Source: Macrobrachium rosenbergii (taxonomy: Eukaryota > Arthropoda > Malacostraca > Decapoda > Palaemonidae). Taken from it: a stretch of 64,000 nt of DNA. The stretch covers positions 17,747,366 through 17,811,365 of the forward strand of contig NC_089792.1 of the NCBI RefSeq assembly GCF_040412425.1. Reading direction: 5' to 3'. The position numbers were made by a program, and so were the translations under genes. The notes under the pieces were generated by a model. It ran no database searches, was not told where the DNA came from, and saw only the letters and a list, made by a program, of their open reading frames with translations. Position 1 is the first letter of the stretch. Each line of letters opens with the position of its first letter. Of the stretch, positions 54,263 through 63,804 are shown one piece after another.

Positions 54263-54366
54263 CTCTTCAAGTCTTCTCCCTGAACAAGGAACTTTGGCTG
54301 TTCTTTGTCTACATTAGGGTCATTGGAAAATGCACGACACTGCCATCGAACTCCAAGCTGCACAAC
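54263..54366 (-). CDS. UBE2O: UBE2O exon B (104 bp)
   Basis: Second UBE2O exon in the window. The acceptor is CTTTAG just above 54366 and the donor is AG|GTGGGT, a weaker but valid site, ending at 54263. It enters in phase 0 and leaves in phase 2; the split codon is completed by the first base of the next exon to give arginine. It encodes VVQLGVRWQCRAF, then an acidic/polar loop, then QGEDLK. This corresponds to the human VVELKVTWITKSF...ENLGR stretch as I recall it. Because 104 bp is not a multiple of three, skipping this exon would shift the frame. It is flanked on both sides by introns that each carry one copy of the same 2.2-kb piggyBac-like element in the same orientation. Confidence 0.9.
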
Positions 54367-55168
54367 CTAAAGGATAATTGAACATAATAGATATTTCATG
54401 GATTGATAAAAAAAAAAATTATCAGTATCATTATACCTGTAAATACTCTGGCAATAAAAGCCACTGTAATTTTCTGTACAGAACAAAGATAAAATAAATT
54501 AATGCAACTTTTATAATTGGCAAATTTTCTCTTTAACAATCTCTAGCTAAATTGTACATTTATTTACAGTTAATTTCATAATAATTCTTTTATCAATACC
54601 ACTACACTTGTCAATAGTCTGGCAATAGACCTTCTGCAATTTTCTGTGTAGTATTTTAGATATAAAATAGTTTAACAGATTTTTGATAACATTATCTTTT
54701 ACAACCTCCAGCTAAAATGACTGGTAGCTGTGAGATCACTGAACTTTCATGTCTAAGCTACACTAAATATCCTTCTTATTTATCAGAAGTCCAGATCCTG
54801 GAAGCATCATATGAGCTGAGGGGATTTGATACTATCATCCAGAAAAATACACTTTTTGGTCGGAGTAGACCCCTCTAAAAATTTTGTTGTTTCTTCTTCT
54901 TTACAGTAATATATAAATACTGACTGGTGATATGCTACAAAATAGCTTGCATTAAGGACTATGTAGTTACTTTCATGATTAAAATATTATGACAGCACCA
55001 AACCTTCACAAAACTTCACTTCTACAAAAATATATGAATTATATGTCACAATACATCACAAATGTATTCATAATATTGTTAGACCAGCTGGTTCTGCACC
55101 CATATGATATTGTTCCATGAAGAGCACATTTGCTTGTAACTGATGAAAATAACAAAATAATTTTACCA

Positions 55169-57351
55169 TTAACCCTTAAACGCCGAGCCTCTATTTACAA
55201 AAACGTCTCCCGTATGCCGGCGGCGTTCGGGAGCTAGCGCCGAAGCAGAAAAAAAGTTTTTTCAAAAAATCACAGCACGCTTAGTTTTTAAGATTAAGAG
55301 TTCATTTTTGGCTCCTTTTTTTGTCATTGCCTGAAGTTTAGTATGCAACCATCAGAAATAAAAAAAATATCATTGTCATATATAAATATTGAAATATATG
55401 ACAGCGCAAAAAAAAATGTTCATATATAATTTTATACAAATCGCGCTGTGAGCAAAACGGTTAGAGCTAAATGGTTATTTTTTTTTCTTTGTATTGTACA
55501 CTAAATTGCGATGATTTTGGTATATAACAAATTGTAAAATGATCAAAGCAACACAGAGAAAATATTATCACAAAATGATGCATGAATTAAGTAACGAGTG
55601 GGCGTAAAAAATGTTTTTCAAAAATTCACCATAAATCGAAATATTGTGCTAGAGACTTCCCGTTTGTTGAAAAATGAAGCTAATTGATTGAATATTACTA
55701 GACTGTAAGTGTTTTAGCTTACAATTGCAGTTTTCGACCATTTCGGTCGAGTTAAAGTTGACCGAAAATCAATTTTTTCTATTTATCGTAATTTATATGA
55801 ATATATTTCAAAACTGATAAAAGCTACAACCATGAGTTATTTTCTGTTCTATTGTACATGAAATTGCGCACATTTTCATATATAAAACTTTATGTAACGA
55901 CTAATATAAAACGGTGCAAAATTTTACGACAATGTGACGAAAGAATTTCTGAGATGTTCGGCCGAGTTACCGCGCGGACGTAAGGAAAATGTTTTTTTCA
56001 AAAATTCACCATAAATCGAAATATTGTGCTAGAGACTTCCAATTTATTGCAAAATGAAGGTAAATGAATGAATATTACTAGAATGTAAGAGTTTTAGCTT
56101 ACAATCGCGTTTTTTTACCATTTCGGTCGAGTTAAAGTTGACCGAAGGTTGAAATTTTGGCAGGTATCATGATTTATGTGAAAATATTTCAAAACTGATA
56201 AAAGCTACAACCATGAGCTATTTTCTGTTGTATTCTACATGAAATTGCGCACATTTTCATATATAAAAGTTTATGTAACGACTAATGTAAACGATGCAAA
56301 CATTACGACAACGTGATTTAAAGAATTTCTGAGATGTTTGGCGAGTTACCACGCAGACGCAAGGAAAAGTTTTTTTTCAGAAATTCACCATAAATCGAAA
56401 TATTGCGCTAGAGACTTCCAGTTTGTTGCAAAATGAAGGTACATGATTGAATATTACTAGAATGTAAGAGTTTTAGCTTATAATTGCGTTTTTTACCATT
56501 TTGGTCGAGTTAAAGTTGACCGAAGGTTGAAATTTTGGCAGTTATCGGGATTTATATGAAAATATTTCAAAACTGATAAAAGCTACAACCATGAGTTATT
56601 TTCTGTTGTATTCTACATGAAATTGCGCACATTTCCATATATAAAACTTTAAGTAACGACTAATATAAAACGGTGCAAACATTACGACAACGTGATGAAA
56701 GAATTTCTGGCGGACGTAAGGAAAAAAGTTTTTCAAAAATTCACCATAAATCGAAATATTGTGCTAGAGACTTCCAATTTGTTGCAAAATGAAGGTAAAT
56801 GATTGAATATTACTAGAATGTAAGAGTTTTAGCTTACAATTGCGTTTTTTTTACCATTTCGTTCGAGTCAAAGTTGACCAAAGGTTGAAATTTTGGCAGT
56901 TTATATGAAAATATTTCCAAACTGATAAAAGCTACAACCATGGGTTGTATTTGCTGTATTTTACATGAAATTGCACACATTTTCATATAAAAAACTTTAT
57001 GTAACGGCTAATATAAAACAGTGCAAAAATTACGACAAAATGACAAAAGAATTTCTGAAATTTTCGGCCGAGTTACCGCGCGGGCGTAAGGAAAAAGTTT
57101 TTTTCAAAAATTCACCATAAATCGAAATATTGTGCTAGAGACTTCCAATTTGTTGCAAAATGAAGGTACATGATTGAATATTACTAGAATGTAAGAGTTT
57201 TAGCTTACAACTGCGTTTTTCGACCATTTCGGTCGAGTCAAAGTTGACCGAAGGTTGAAATTTTTGTAGTCGACGTTCCCGTGCGTCCACTTGACACCCA
57301 ACAGACAATTTTAGTCGACGTATGATCGTCCAGTAGGCGTTTAAGGGTTAA
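55169..57351. mobile_element. piggyBac-like nonautonomous element, copy 2 (2.2 kb)
   Basis: Better-preserved copy. Left TTAACCCTTAAACGCC and right GGCGTTTAAGGGTTAA are perfect 16-bp inverted repeats including TTAA. The body has five units of about 356-380 bp with the same spacing pattern as copy 1. The subterminal regions (left ACGTCTCCCGTATGCC, right GCGTCCACTTGACACC) are also shared. Confidence 0.88.
55621..57270. repeat. Five-unit tandem array (~356-380 bp) in piggyBac-like copy 2
   Basis: Units start near 55621, 56001, 56381, 56737 and 57108. The same shorter third-to-fourth spacing occurs, so units correspond one-to-one with those of copy 1. The open frames inside are short and unlike proteins. 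Confidence 0.9.
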
Positions 57352-57775
57352 CTGATGAAATACGCCTTACAGACAAAAATCACAATGTTCAATCGTTTTT
57401 TGACAAAACTTACATGCTGATTAAACTATAAACTACTCCAGAATTTCACAACCAGATACATTCTGACACTAAGTATCAAGGTTAGTGACAATTAGACAAG
57501 ACAAAATATTGTAACATATAAGGTTGGATAATAACCACCAACTATTTCAGTAAGTGAGATGGGGTCTTGAGATGGGGTCTTCCAAATGGGTAATGTCTCA
57601 TCGACTTTTAAAACTGTTGCTTTATCTGTGACATATGGATGTTCAACTTTCAGTCTATTGCTTTAACCAAGCATAAAAGACAACAGTAAAGAAAAAGGTT
57701 TTCAATTCACTGAAAAAAAAAAAAAATAATAAGACATTAGCCAAAATAGCAATCAAGTACATAGATCTTTCATAC

Positions 57776-57934
57776 CTGAACTTGTTCTACGGTGACTTTG
57801 ATTTGTTTATATGGCTTGGAAAGGGCAGTCTCCATTTCCCTTGTTTTGTGGATCCATTCTACTTCTTCAAAAACTCTAGCTGTACCAACTAGCTGCTGGC
57901 CAGGATAAAAATCATAGCGACGAAACTCAGAATC
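57776..57934 (-). CDS. UBE2O: UBE2O exon A (internal, 159 bp)
   Basis: This is an internal exon of the hybrid E2/E3 ubiquitin-conjugating enzyme UBE2O, which in other animals attaches ubiquitin to basic, unassembled client proteins without a separate ligase. The minus strand shows an acceptor (polypyrimidine then CTCAG) just above 57934 and a donor CAG|GTATG ending at 57776. It encodes 53 codons, phase 0 at both ends. The motif FYPGQQLVGTARVF followed by EEVEWI and ending VTVEQVQ matches, as I recall it, the human segment FYPGQVLIGPAKIF...VQWL...VVVEEVQ in the conserved N-terminal (SH3-like) part. The next exon continues with VVQLGVRW, as expected. The gene continues upstream beyond 64000; DIRS element 2 and a SINE-like repeat sit in the preceding intron. 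The family call rests on motif recall, not alignment. Confidence 0.9.
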
Positions 57935-58649
57935 CTGAGAAAAATTAAAAAAGAAAAATTGACCATAAACATGGTGTAAATATTTTATACATCAATTATC
58001 GATACATACACTGTCCTTTCAACAATCTGATATCTGAATTACTTTTACAATGACAGTAACAGGAATTAGACAGATATAAGTGCAGTATTATGATTTTCAA
58101 AAAACAGAAAAATATATTTTCATCATCTGTGCAGTTTAATCCCTATTCAGGGTTGCTGTTTTTACCAAGCCTTTTCCAGGTATGTCCAACATTCAATGAA
58201 CAGCCCATTTCTAACTTATTTTGGAAGATGTTTTAAAGATGGATGCCCTTCTACACTCCATATAAAAATTTCAATAAATTTTTATATGTATACAGCATAA
58301 AATCTTCTATACACATTTATAAAAACAAAATGATTCAAATTACATTGTAAACCAAGTAAAAAAAAAATAATTTTTCTGGAAGACATCATCGTTACCAATT
58401 TATTCATAGCTCAAAGATTCAACAAAGACTGGAATTCAAAATAAATGTAAACTATACAACTTTATGGCATGAATGTTTCAGTTTGCCAAGAATCAGCGCA
58501 GAAAAGATATTTTATTTTACAGCCCTCACTACTACTGCTTGTGCAGGTAGATGCAAATCCAATGTTATATTAATAAATGTACATAATAAACTTGAAATGT
58601 CAGACCACTGAATACATGAACTACAAGTACTATATGTATAATGTATAGA

Positions 58650-58908
58650 ATATAGAATTTCTGCCAAAGGCAAAACGACAGTAAAAAGGTCTGAAAGATG
58701 TAACAGGAGGAAAACCTTGCAGTTGCACTATGAATCATTTGTTAGGAGAGGGTGGAAAGTAAGATGGAAGAGAGTGAACGAAGGTACAGTAAAAGGAATG
58801 GAAAGAGTTACAGCTAATAGTCGATGGGACACTGCAAAGAACCTTAAGTCATGCCTACAGTGCACCGCATGAGGTGTACTGATGGCATTATCCCCCTATG
58901 GGGGCATT
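58650..58908 (+). repeat. SINE-like dispersed repeat, copy 2
   Basis: Same family as 1668-1982 (TGTAACAGGAGGAAAACCTT, GGTGGAAAGTAAGATGGAAG, CTACAGTGCACCGCATGAGG), ending near CCCCCTATGGGGGC. Lacks most of the first third. Inserted in UBE2O antisense, just outside DIRS element 2. Confidence 0.65.
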
Positions 58909-59021
58909 ATATATAAAAATAAGCATAAATTAAAAGAATGTGTCCTTGTAATTGGTACTAAATGACATTCATATTTTATTTATTTATGTTATTTATAACT
59001 TTGCAGTACAAGAGGGTACAA

Positions 59022-59252
59022 AAAAATGACATTTTTATAATAAAATAAGATTTTATATCATACTTACCTGTTGTTTACATATAGCTGTAATTCTCGATCT
59101 CGACAGAAAATTCAAAACTGGCGGTCCCGCTAATATATGGTCAGGTGATACGACTACCCGCCCTCTACCGGGGTACCTGGATCCATTTCCATCAACAACT
59201 AATCATATTTTCTATGTCCCCTTGTCCCTTGGGGGAGGTGGGTGGGAATGTT
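59022..59252 (-). repeat. DIRS element 2 3'-side terminal repeat
   Basis: Terminal repeat at the element's 3' end. Its outer about 63 bases (59022-59084) are the reverse complement of 59253-59315 in the internal complementary region. It shares a layout with the terminal repeats of element 1: TACTTACCTG, then ATATAGCTGTA, ATTCTCGA, CGACAGAA, TTCAAA, GGTCAGGTG, and an A+C-rich block. This holds although the rest of the two repeats has diverged. The matching 5' copy should lie right of the window. Confidence 0.85.
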
Positions 59253-59350
59253 TTATATGTAAACAACAGGTAAGTATGATATAAAATCTTATTTTATTAT
59301 AAAAATGTCATTTTTATACATGAACTTACCTGTTGTTTACATATAGCTGA
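59253..59350. repeat. DIRS element 2 internal complementary region (ICR)
   Basis: The left half (to about 59315) is the reverse complement of the element's own 3' terminus. The right half (about 59301-59350) contains ACATGAACTTACCTG followed by TTTACATATAGCTGA, the predicted complement of the absent 5' terminus. Side by side, the halves represent the junction of a circularised element, the hallmark of DIRS1-type elements. CAGGTAAGT occurs in the left half, and its complement in the right. Confidence 0.85.
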
Positions 59351-59757
59351 TTGCCACATTGAGGCGGTGGGCATGGACAGCTGTAAGTGTTAAATGGAAA
59401 AAACCTGAGATCATCAGGCTAAGAAAAAAAAACGTCTTAACTTTGGATCCTTACCTGCTAAGGAAGCTGTTTTCTCGGTTACTGCCTCTGTAACCTGCTA
59501 TCCTTAGTGCAACTGCGGGGCCTAGTAGCTCAGACGCAGGTTGCTATATGGAGAAAGGTCTGTTGGCCCAGCCGTCTTCGACACAATCAACCAAAGCATA
59601 TAATGCCCCTGCTCAGGGCGCAGTACTCAAAGCATCCACCATCATATCACCCAACCATAAAAACTCACACCAACCTATTAAAATTAGACCTACTAGGCCT
59701 TCTAACCTCTTAGGCTCTAGTAGTCGACCAAAAAGAAAACTTCTGCACCCAAGGAAA

Positions 59758-60705
59758 CTAAGGAGAGGATCTAGAGCCTCTGGTTTCCTTGCCCATCACC
59801 GTGTCAGACGCAATAAAGGGGCCCAACGTACTGCAGTCTTCATATGTAGTTTGGATCTGTCTCAGATAATGCGAGGCAAAAACAGACGAACATCTCCAAT
59901 AAGTTGAACTTAGAATGTCCTTTAAAGCCATGTTCTTCTTGAAGGCTAAAGAAGTCTTAATAGCCCTAATTTCATGAGGCCTCACTTTAACTAAGGGGAA
60001 ATCCACATCCCTTAACTCCTTGTGTGCCTCCTGAATCAGTTCTTTCAAAAGGAAAGAAATCCCATTTTTAGATAGAGGGTTCTTGGGGTTCTTAGTTGAG
60101 CACCATAAAAAATCATGAGTTCCTCTTACACTTCTGGTCCTGTCCAGATAGAATTTCAATGCTCTGACCGGACAGAGAAGTCTCTCTGTTTCTCTTCCAC
60201 TCAAGGAGGATAGGCTAGGAATGGGAAATTCCCTTGGCCATGGATTACTAGGGTTTTCGTTCTTAGCTAGGAAACCCAAGGTGAAGGAAACTACAGCCTT
60301 ATCCGCACAAAAACCAACTCTTTTGTCCAGAGCATGAATCTCACTTACTCTCTTTGCCGAGGCCAGTGCCAAGAGAAAGAGAGTTTTCTTAGTTAGATTC
60401 CTAACGGAGCAGGAACTCAAAGGCTCAAAAGATTTGGAGGTAAGCCACTTTAGCACCACATCCAAATTCCAATGCGGTACCCGAAGAGATTTGCCTTTAG
60501 TGGTAGCAAAGGATTTAAGGAGTTCTGCAATATCTTTGTCTGAGGAAAGATCTATACCTCTATTCCTGAAAATTGCCGCCAGCATACTCCTATACCCCTT
60601 AATCGTGCTGACAGCCAATTTCTTCTCCTTGTGCAGAAACAAAGAAAATCCGCAACCTGGCTTAGAGTCGTAGAAGTGGAAGACACTCCAGACTCGGAGC
60701 ACCAC
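59758..60705 (-). CDS. DIRS-type tyrosine recombinase (element 2)
   Basis: Recombinase that in DIRS retrotransposons joins the circular DNA copy into the genome without target-site duplication, replacing the integrase of LTR elements. The open frame is 315 codons. Numbering from the frame's first codon (a GTG, so not a true start), the N-terminal core-binding part contains KLAVSTIKGYRSMLAAIF near 29-46. The catalytic part shows R119 (ASAKRVSEIH), H244 and R247 (RPHEIRAIKTS), W270 (STYWRCSSVF) and Y280 (FASHYLRQ). This fits the family's R...HxxR...H/W...Y set, and all positions appear present. Upstream, the linker runs in another frame (60662-61131), so a frameshift lies around 60640-60705 and the true N-terminus is uncertain. 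The stop is at 59758-59760. Confidence 0.88.
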   Translation of the reverse strand: MVLRVWSVFHFYDSKPGCGFSLFLHKEKKLAVSTIKGYRSMLAAIFRNRGIDLSSDKDIAELLKSFATTKGKSLRVPHWNLDVVLKWLTSKSFEPLSSCSVRNLTKKTLFLLALASAKRVSEIHALDKRVGFCADKAVVSFTLGFLAKNENPSNPWPREFPIPSLSSLSGRETERLLCPVRALKFYLDRTRSVRGTHDFLWCSTKNPKNPLSKNGISFLLKELIQEAHKELRDVDFPLVKVRPHEIRAIKTSLAFKKNMALKDILSSTYWRCSSVFASHYLRQIQTTYEDCSTLGPFIASDTVMGKETRGSRSSP

Positions 60706-61395
60706 TCCTCAGCGCTTCCACTTCAAGCTTGATAGACCTTTGTAGGCGAGGGCCTGGTTGATCTAGCCATTGCCTGCGCCACTCTTCTAGAGAAGCCTCT
60801 CCTCCTGTAGAGTCGCTGAGAGTCTGAACCCTGTCAGATTTAGATCTGACGGGTTCCTGTGGAACTTTCTGCTGTGCAACTGGCACAGAAGGTCTGGTCT
60901 GAATGGCAACCTCCTTGGCCAATCCACTATTTTCTCCAGTAGCTCTGGAAACCATGATCTTCCTGGCCACCATGGAGCTATAAGGATCATTGACACACCT
61001 TTGTGTGCTCGAAACTTTTCAGGACTTCTCCCAGCATCCTGAAGGGAGGGAATGCATAAAGGAAGAGACCCGACCAGTCCAGGAGCATGGCATCCACCGC
61101 TAATGCTTCTGGGTCTGGAACAGGAGAGCAAAGAGAGGTAGTCTGCGGTTTTCCCTCGTTGCGAACAGGTCTAACATGGGAGTTCCCCAAACCTTCCACA
61201 GGCCTTGGCAGACTTTCTGGTGGAGGGTCCATTCCGTCCGGAATGACCTGGAGTGACCTGCTGAGGATATCCGCTCTTACGTTGAGAGCTCCCGGGATGA
61301 AGCGAGTTACTAGCTCTATGTTCTTGGTTGCCGCCCACAAAAGCAGGTCTTTTGCGATCTCGAACAGAGAAGGAGTGAGTGCCTCCTTGTTTCTT
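60662..61395 (-). pseudogene. DIRS element 2 RNase H end and linker to recombinase (frameshifted)
   Basis: On the minus strand this stretch carries the DIRS RNase H tail and the conserved linker preceding the recombinase, spread over several frames. It reads FIPGALNVRADILSR near 61.3 kb (the usual asparagine-valine-x-alanine-aspartate-x-leucine-serine-arginine signature), DGMDPPPESL downstream of it, and IAPWWPGRSWFPELLEKI near 61.0 kb, followed by DWPRRLPFRPDLL. The same motif order recurs in the plus-strand fragment at 26.5-27.0 kb. At least two frame changes separate the blocks, so no continuous protein is possible here. Confidence 0.8.
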
Positions 61396-62524
61396 CACGT
61401 GCACGCCAGAGCAGTGGAGTTGTCCGAGTGCACTACTATCTTTTGTTTTCCACCAGAAGCACGAAATGTTCCAAGGCTAGATGTATTGCCTTCAACTCTT
61501 TCGCATTTATGTGCCAGTCCGTTGGGATGAAGACCAATTGCCTGACACTTGAAGATCCCCAATGTTGCTCCCCAACCCTCGTCTGAGGCGTCGGAGAACA
61601 ACATCAGGTCTGGGTTCCTCTGTCTCAGTGACAAACCTCGATCTAGTTTGCTCCTGTCGTTCCACCATGACAGGTCTTGCTTTACTTGAGTGGATAGAGG
61701 AAAAACAAACGAATCCGTGTCTTTCTTCCTGTTCCAGATCTGCTGTAGGAAGAACTGAAGAGGTCTCATGTGTAGCCTCCCCAGACTGACGAACATCTCT
61801 AGCGATGAGAGGGTGCCTAAAAGGCTCATCCATTCCTTGGCAGAACAAGTCTTGGCTGCCATCAGGTATCTCACTTTCAGCAGGCATTTCTCGATCCTTT
61901 GAGACGTCGGAAAAACCTGAAAAAGAACTGAGTTCATCCGAACTCCCAAATAAGTCAAGTCTTGAGATGGAGAGAGTTGTGACTTTGGAAGATTTACTAT
62001 GAGTCCCAATTCGTCGGTAAGAGAAAGGGTCCTTTGTAGGTCCTTCATGCATTGGCCTTTTGACGGAGACCGGATCAGCCAGTCGTCGAGGTAAAGGAAA
62101 TGTGAATTCCCTCTAAGTGAAGCCATTTCGCAATTGGAGCCATCATCCTTGTGAAAAACTTGTGGGGCTGTTGATAGGCCGAAGCAAAGAGCCCTGAATT
62201 GAAAAGCCCTGCCTCTGAACACAAACCGTAGGAATTTCCTTGATCTCGGATGGATAGGTACATGAAAGTATCGTCCTGGAGATCGGGGACACCATCCAGT
62301 CTCCTTCCTTCAGGGAATTGATAACCGACTGTGTGGTTTCCATCTTGAATGGTGTTTGAAGCACAAATTTGTTCAGGGCGCTTTACGTCGAGGACTGGTC
62401 TCCATCCTCCTGACGATTTTGGAACCAGAAACAGACGGTTGTAGAACCCGGAGATGAAGGTTCGAGGACTGCTTCTATGGCTCCCTTTTGAAGGAGGAAG
62501 TAACTTCCTCCTCCAACACCACAA
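61395..62524 (-). pseudogene. DIRS element 2 reverse transcriptase/RNase H (frameshifted)
   Basis: Reverse transcriptase and start of RNase H. In order on the minus strand: FYNRLFLVPKSSGGWRPVLD (fingers) near 62.42 kb; a block where the palm motif expected as SLDLQDAYFHVPI is split between frames (DLQDDTFMYLSIR); FRALCFGLSTAPQVF; the catalytic FLYLDDWLIRSPSKGQ near 62.1 kb; the thumb with LVNLPKSQLSPSQDLTYLGV (isoleucine precedes it); and RNase H LMLFSDASDEGWGATLG and VVHSDNSTALA. The YLDD catalytic aspartates are intact, but frame shifts near 62.22-62.36 kb and within RNase H (about 61.49-61.55 kb) break the gene. Confidence 0.87.
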
Positions 62525-62712
62525 GTTTCTCTGAGTCCCTGGATGATACGTTGAAGTCTACTGGCGAAGACTTTAAAGGGAGGACTCTCTGAGAAGGGAA
62601 TGGTGTAGCCTTCTCTCAGAACGTTGATCACCCAGGGTTCTGCCCCTTGGCCTCCCAAACTTGCCAGAACGACTGTAGTCTGGCTCCGACCGTTGCATGA
62701 AGGACCCTGAAC

Positions 62713-63804
62713 TCATCGGTTGGTACCCCTAGCTTTCTGGGGATGAGAAGAGAATTTTCCTCTTCCCCTAGCAGGAAAAGGGCCGAGAAGGAGTACCCGA
62801 GAAGGCCTAGAGGATACAGGGAAAGAAGGCTTGGGTACTACTGGAGTAGTTGAAAACCTGGGTCTTTTCAAGAATGAGCCAGTAGGTCTTGAGTAGACTT
62901 CGTGAGAGAGCCTCCAAATTTCCCTAACTAACGTGGCGGGAAAAAGGGATTCCTTAAGCAAAGGAGCAAAAAGAAGAGCAGATTTCTGGTTCCTGGAGAC
63001 TCCTCTCGCGACAAACGAAATCCAATGTGCTCTCTTCTTCAAAATGCCGGTAGCAGTCACTGAGGCAATTTCTGACGTTCCGTCCGTGATGGCCTTGTCC
63101 AGGCAGGCCAAAATAGCATCAAGATCTGTAGCAGTCTTGGGGGGAAGATCACAGACTTTCACTATCCTGCTCAAGGCTCCTATAGACCAGTCAATAAAAG
63201 AAAAGATCTCCAAGATCCTATAGGAACTCTTCACCAGATGGTCAATTTCCAAGACCTAGAAGCCGACTTTGGATGAAGAAAAAGCTGAGCGACGGGCAGA
63301 ATCCACAAGGCTGGAGAAATCCCCTTGAGAGGAGGCAGAGTCTCCCAAGGAAAAGACTTCCCCAGTCTCATACCACGAACGAGACTTAAAAGACAGTTGA
63401 GAGGGGGGAAAACAGAAAGATGTTTTACCCTGAGATCTTTTCTTGCTCAACCATCCTTCTTGCCTTCGGAGAGCTCTTTTCGCCGAAACAGACAGGACCA
63501 GCTTCAGAAATCTAGAGGAAGGAGGTTTAAAATCCTTGGCAAACTGCGTAGTCGGAGACGAAGGGGAAGCTGGAGCAAAGTCTTCTTGAAAAAGTTCTTC
63601 AAAAAGTTGTAAGAGATGCTTAAAGTTGGAAGTAGGAGCAGACGGAACATCATCTACTTCAAACATCGGAAACTGGGAGAGAATCTCTGAAGCAGTTGGA
63701 GCACCGCGGATAGAAACGTCTCCGGGAGCCAAACTTGCGTTATCCTCTTGATTATCGCCGAACGTCACCGAGGCGCCAAGAGCCCGACCCGCGTCAGCGT
63801 ATCA
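62713..63804 (-). pseudogene. DIRS element 2 gag-like ORF with in-frame TAG
   Basis: Upstream gene of the element, presumably the structural (gag-like) protein. Two halves, 63768-63256 and 63255-62713, are in the same frame, separated by a single TAG at 63258-63256. The first half is acidic, then serine/lysine-rich (KRALRRQEGWLSKKRSQG). The second contains FIDWSIGALSRIV and a proline/basic tail ending PARGRGKFSSHPQKARG, the kind of RNA-binding tail DIRS gags carry. No ATG opens the frame after the upstream stop at 63804-63802. An ATG at 63809-63807 lies in another frame, suggesting a further small frameshift near 63770. The region beyond 63800 is GC-rich with many GGCGC words and probably encodes the gag N-terminus. 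Confidence 0.75.

Larger units (their letters stand above)
54367..57775 (-). other. UBE2O intron A-B (3.4 kb)
   Basis: Holds piggyBac-like copy 2 (55169-57351). The flanks 54367-55168 and 57352-57775 are plain AT-rich intron sequence with no feature I recognise. Confidence 0.85.

Noticed and set aside
50617..57351. CRISPR-like array
   Set aside because: Units of ~370 bp are tandem and contiguous with no unique spacers and no cas genes; they lie inside transposon ends.
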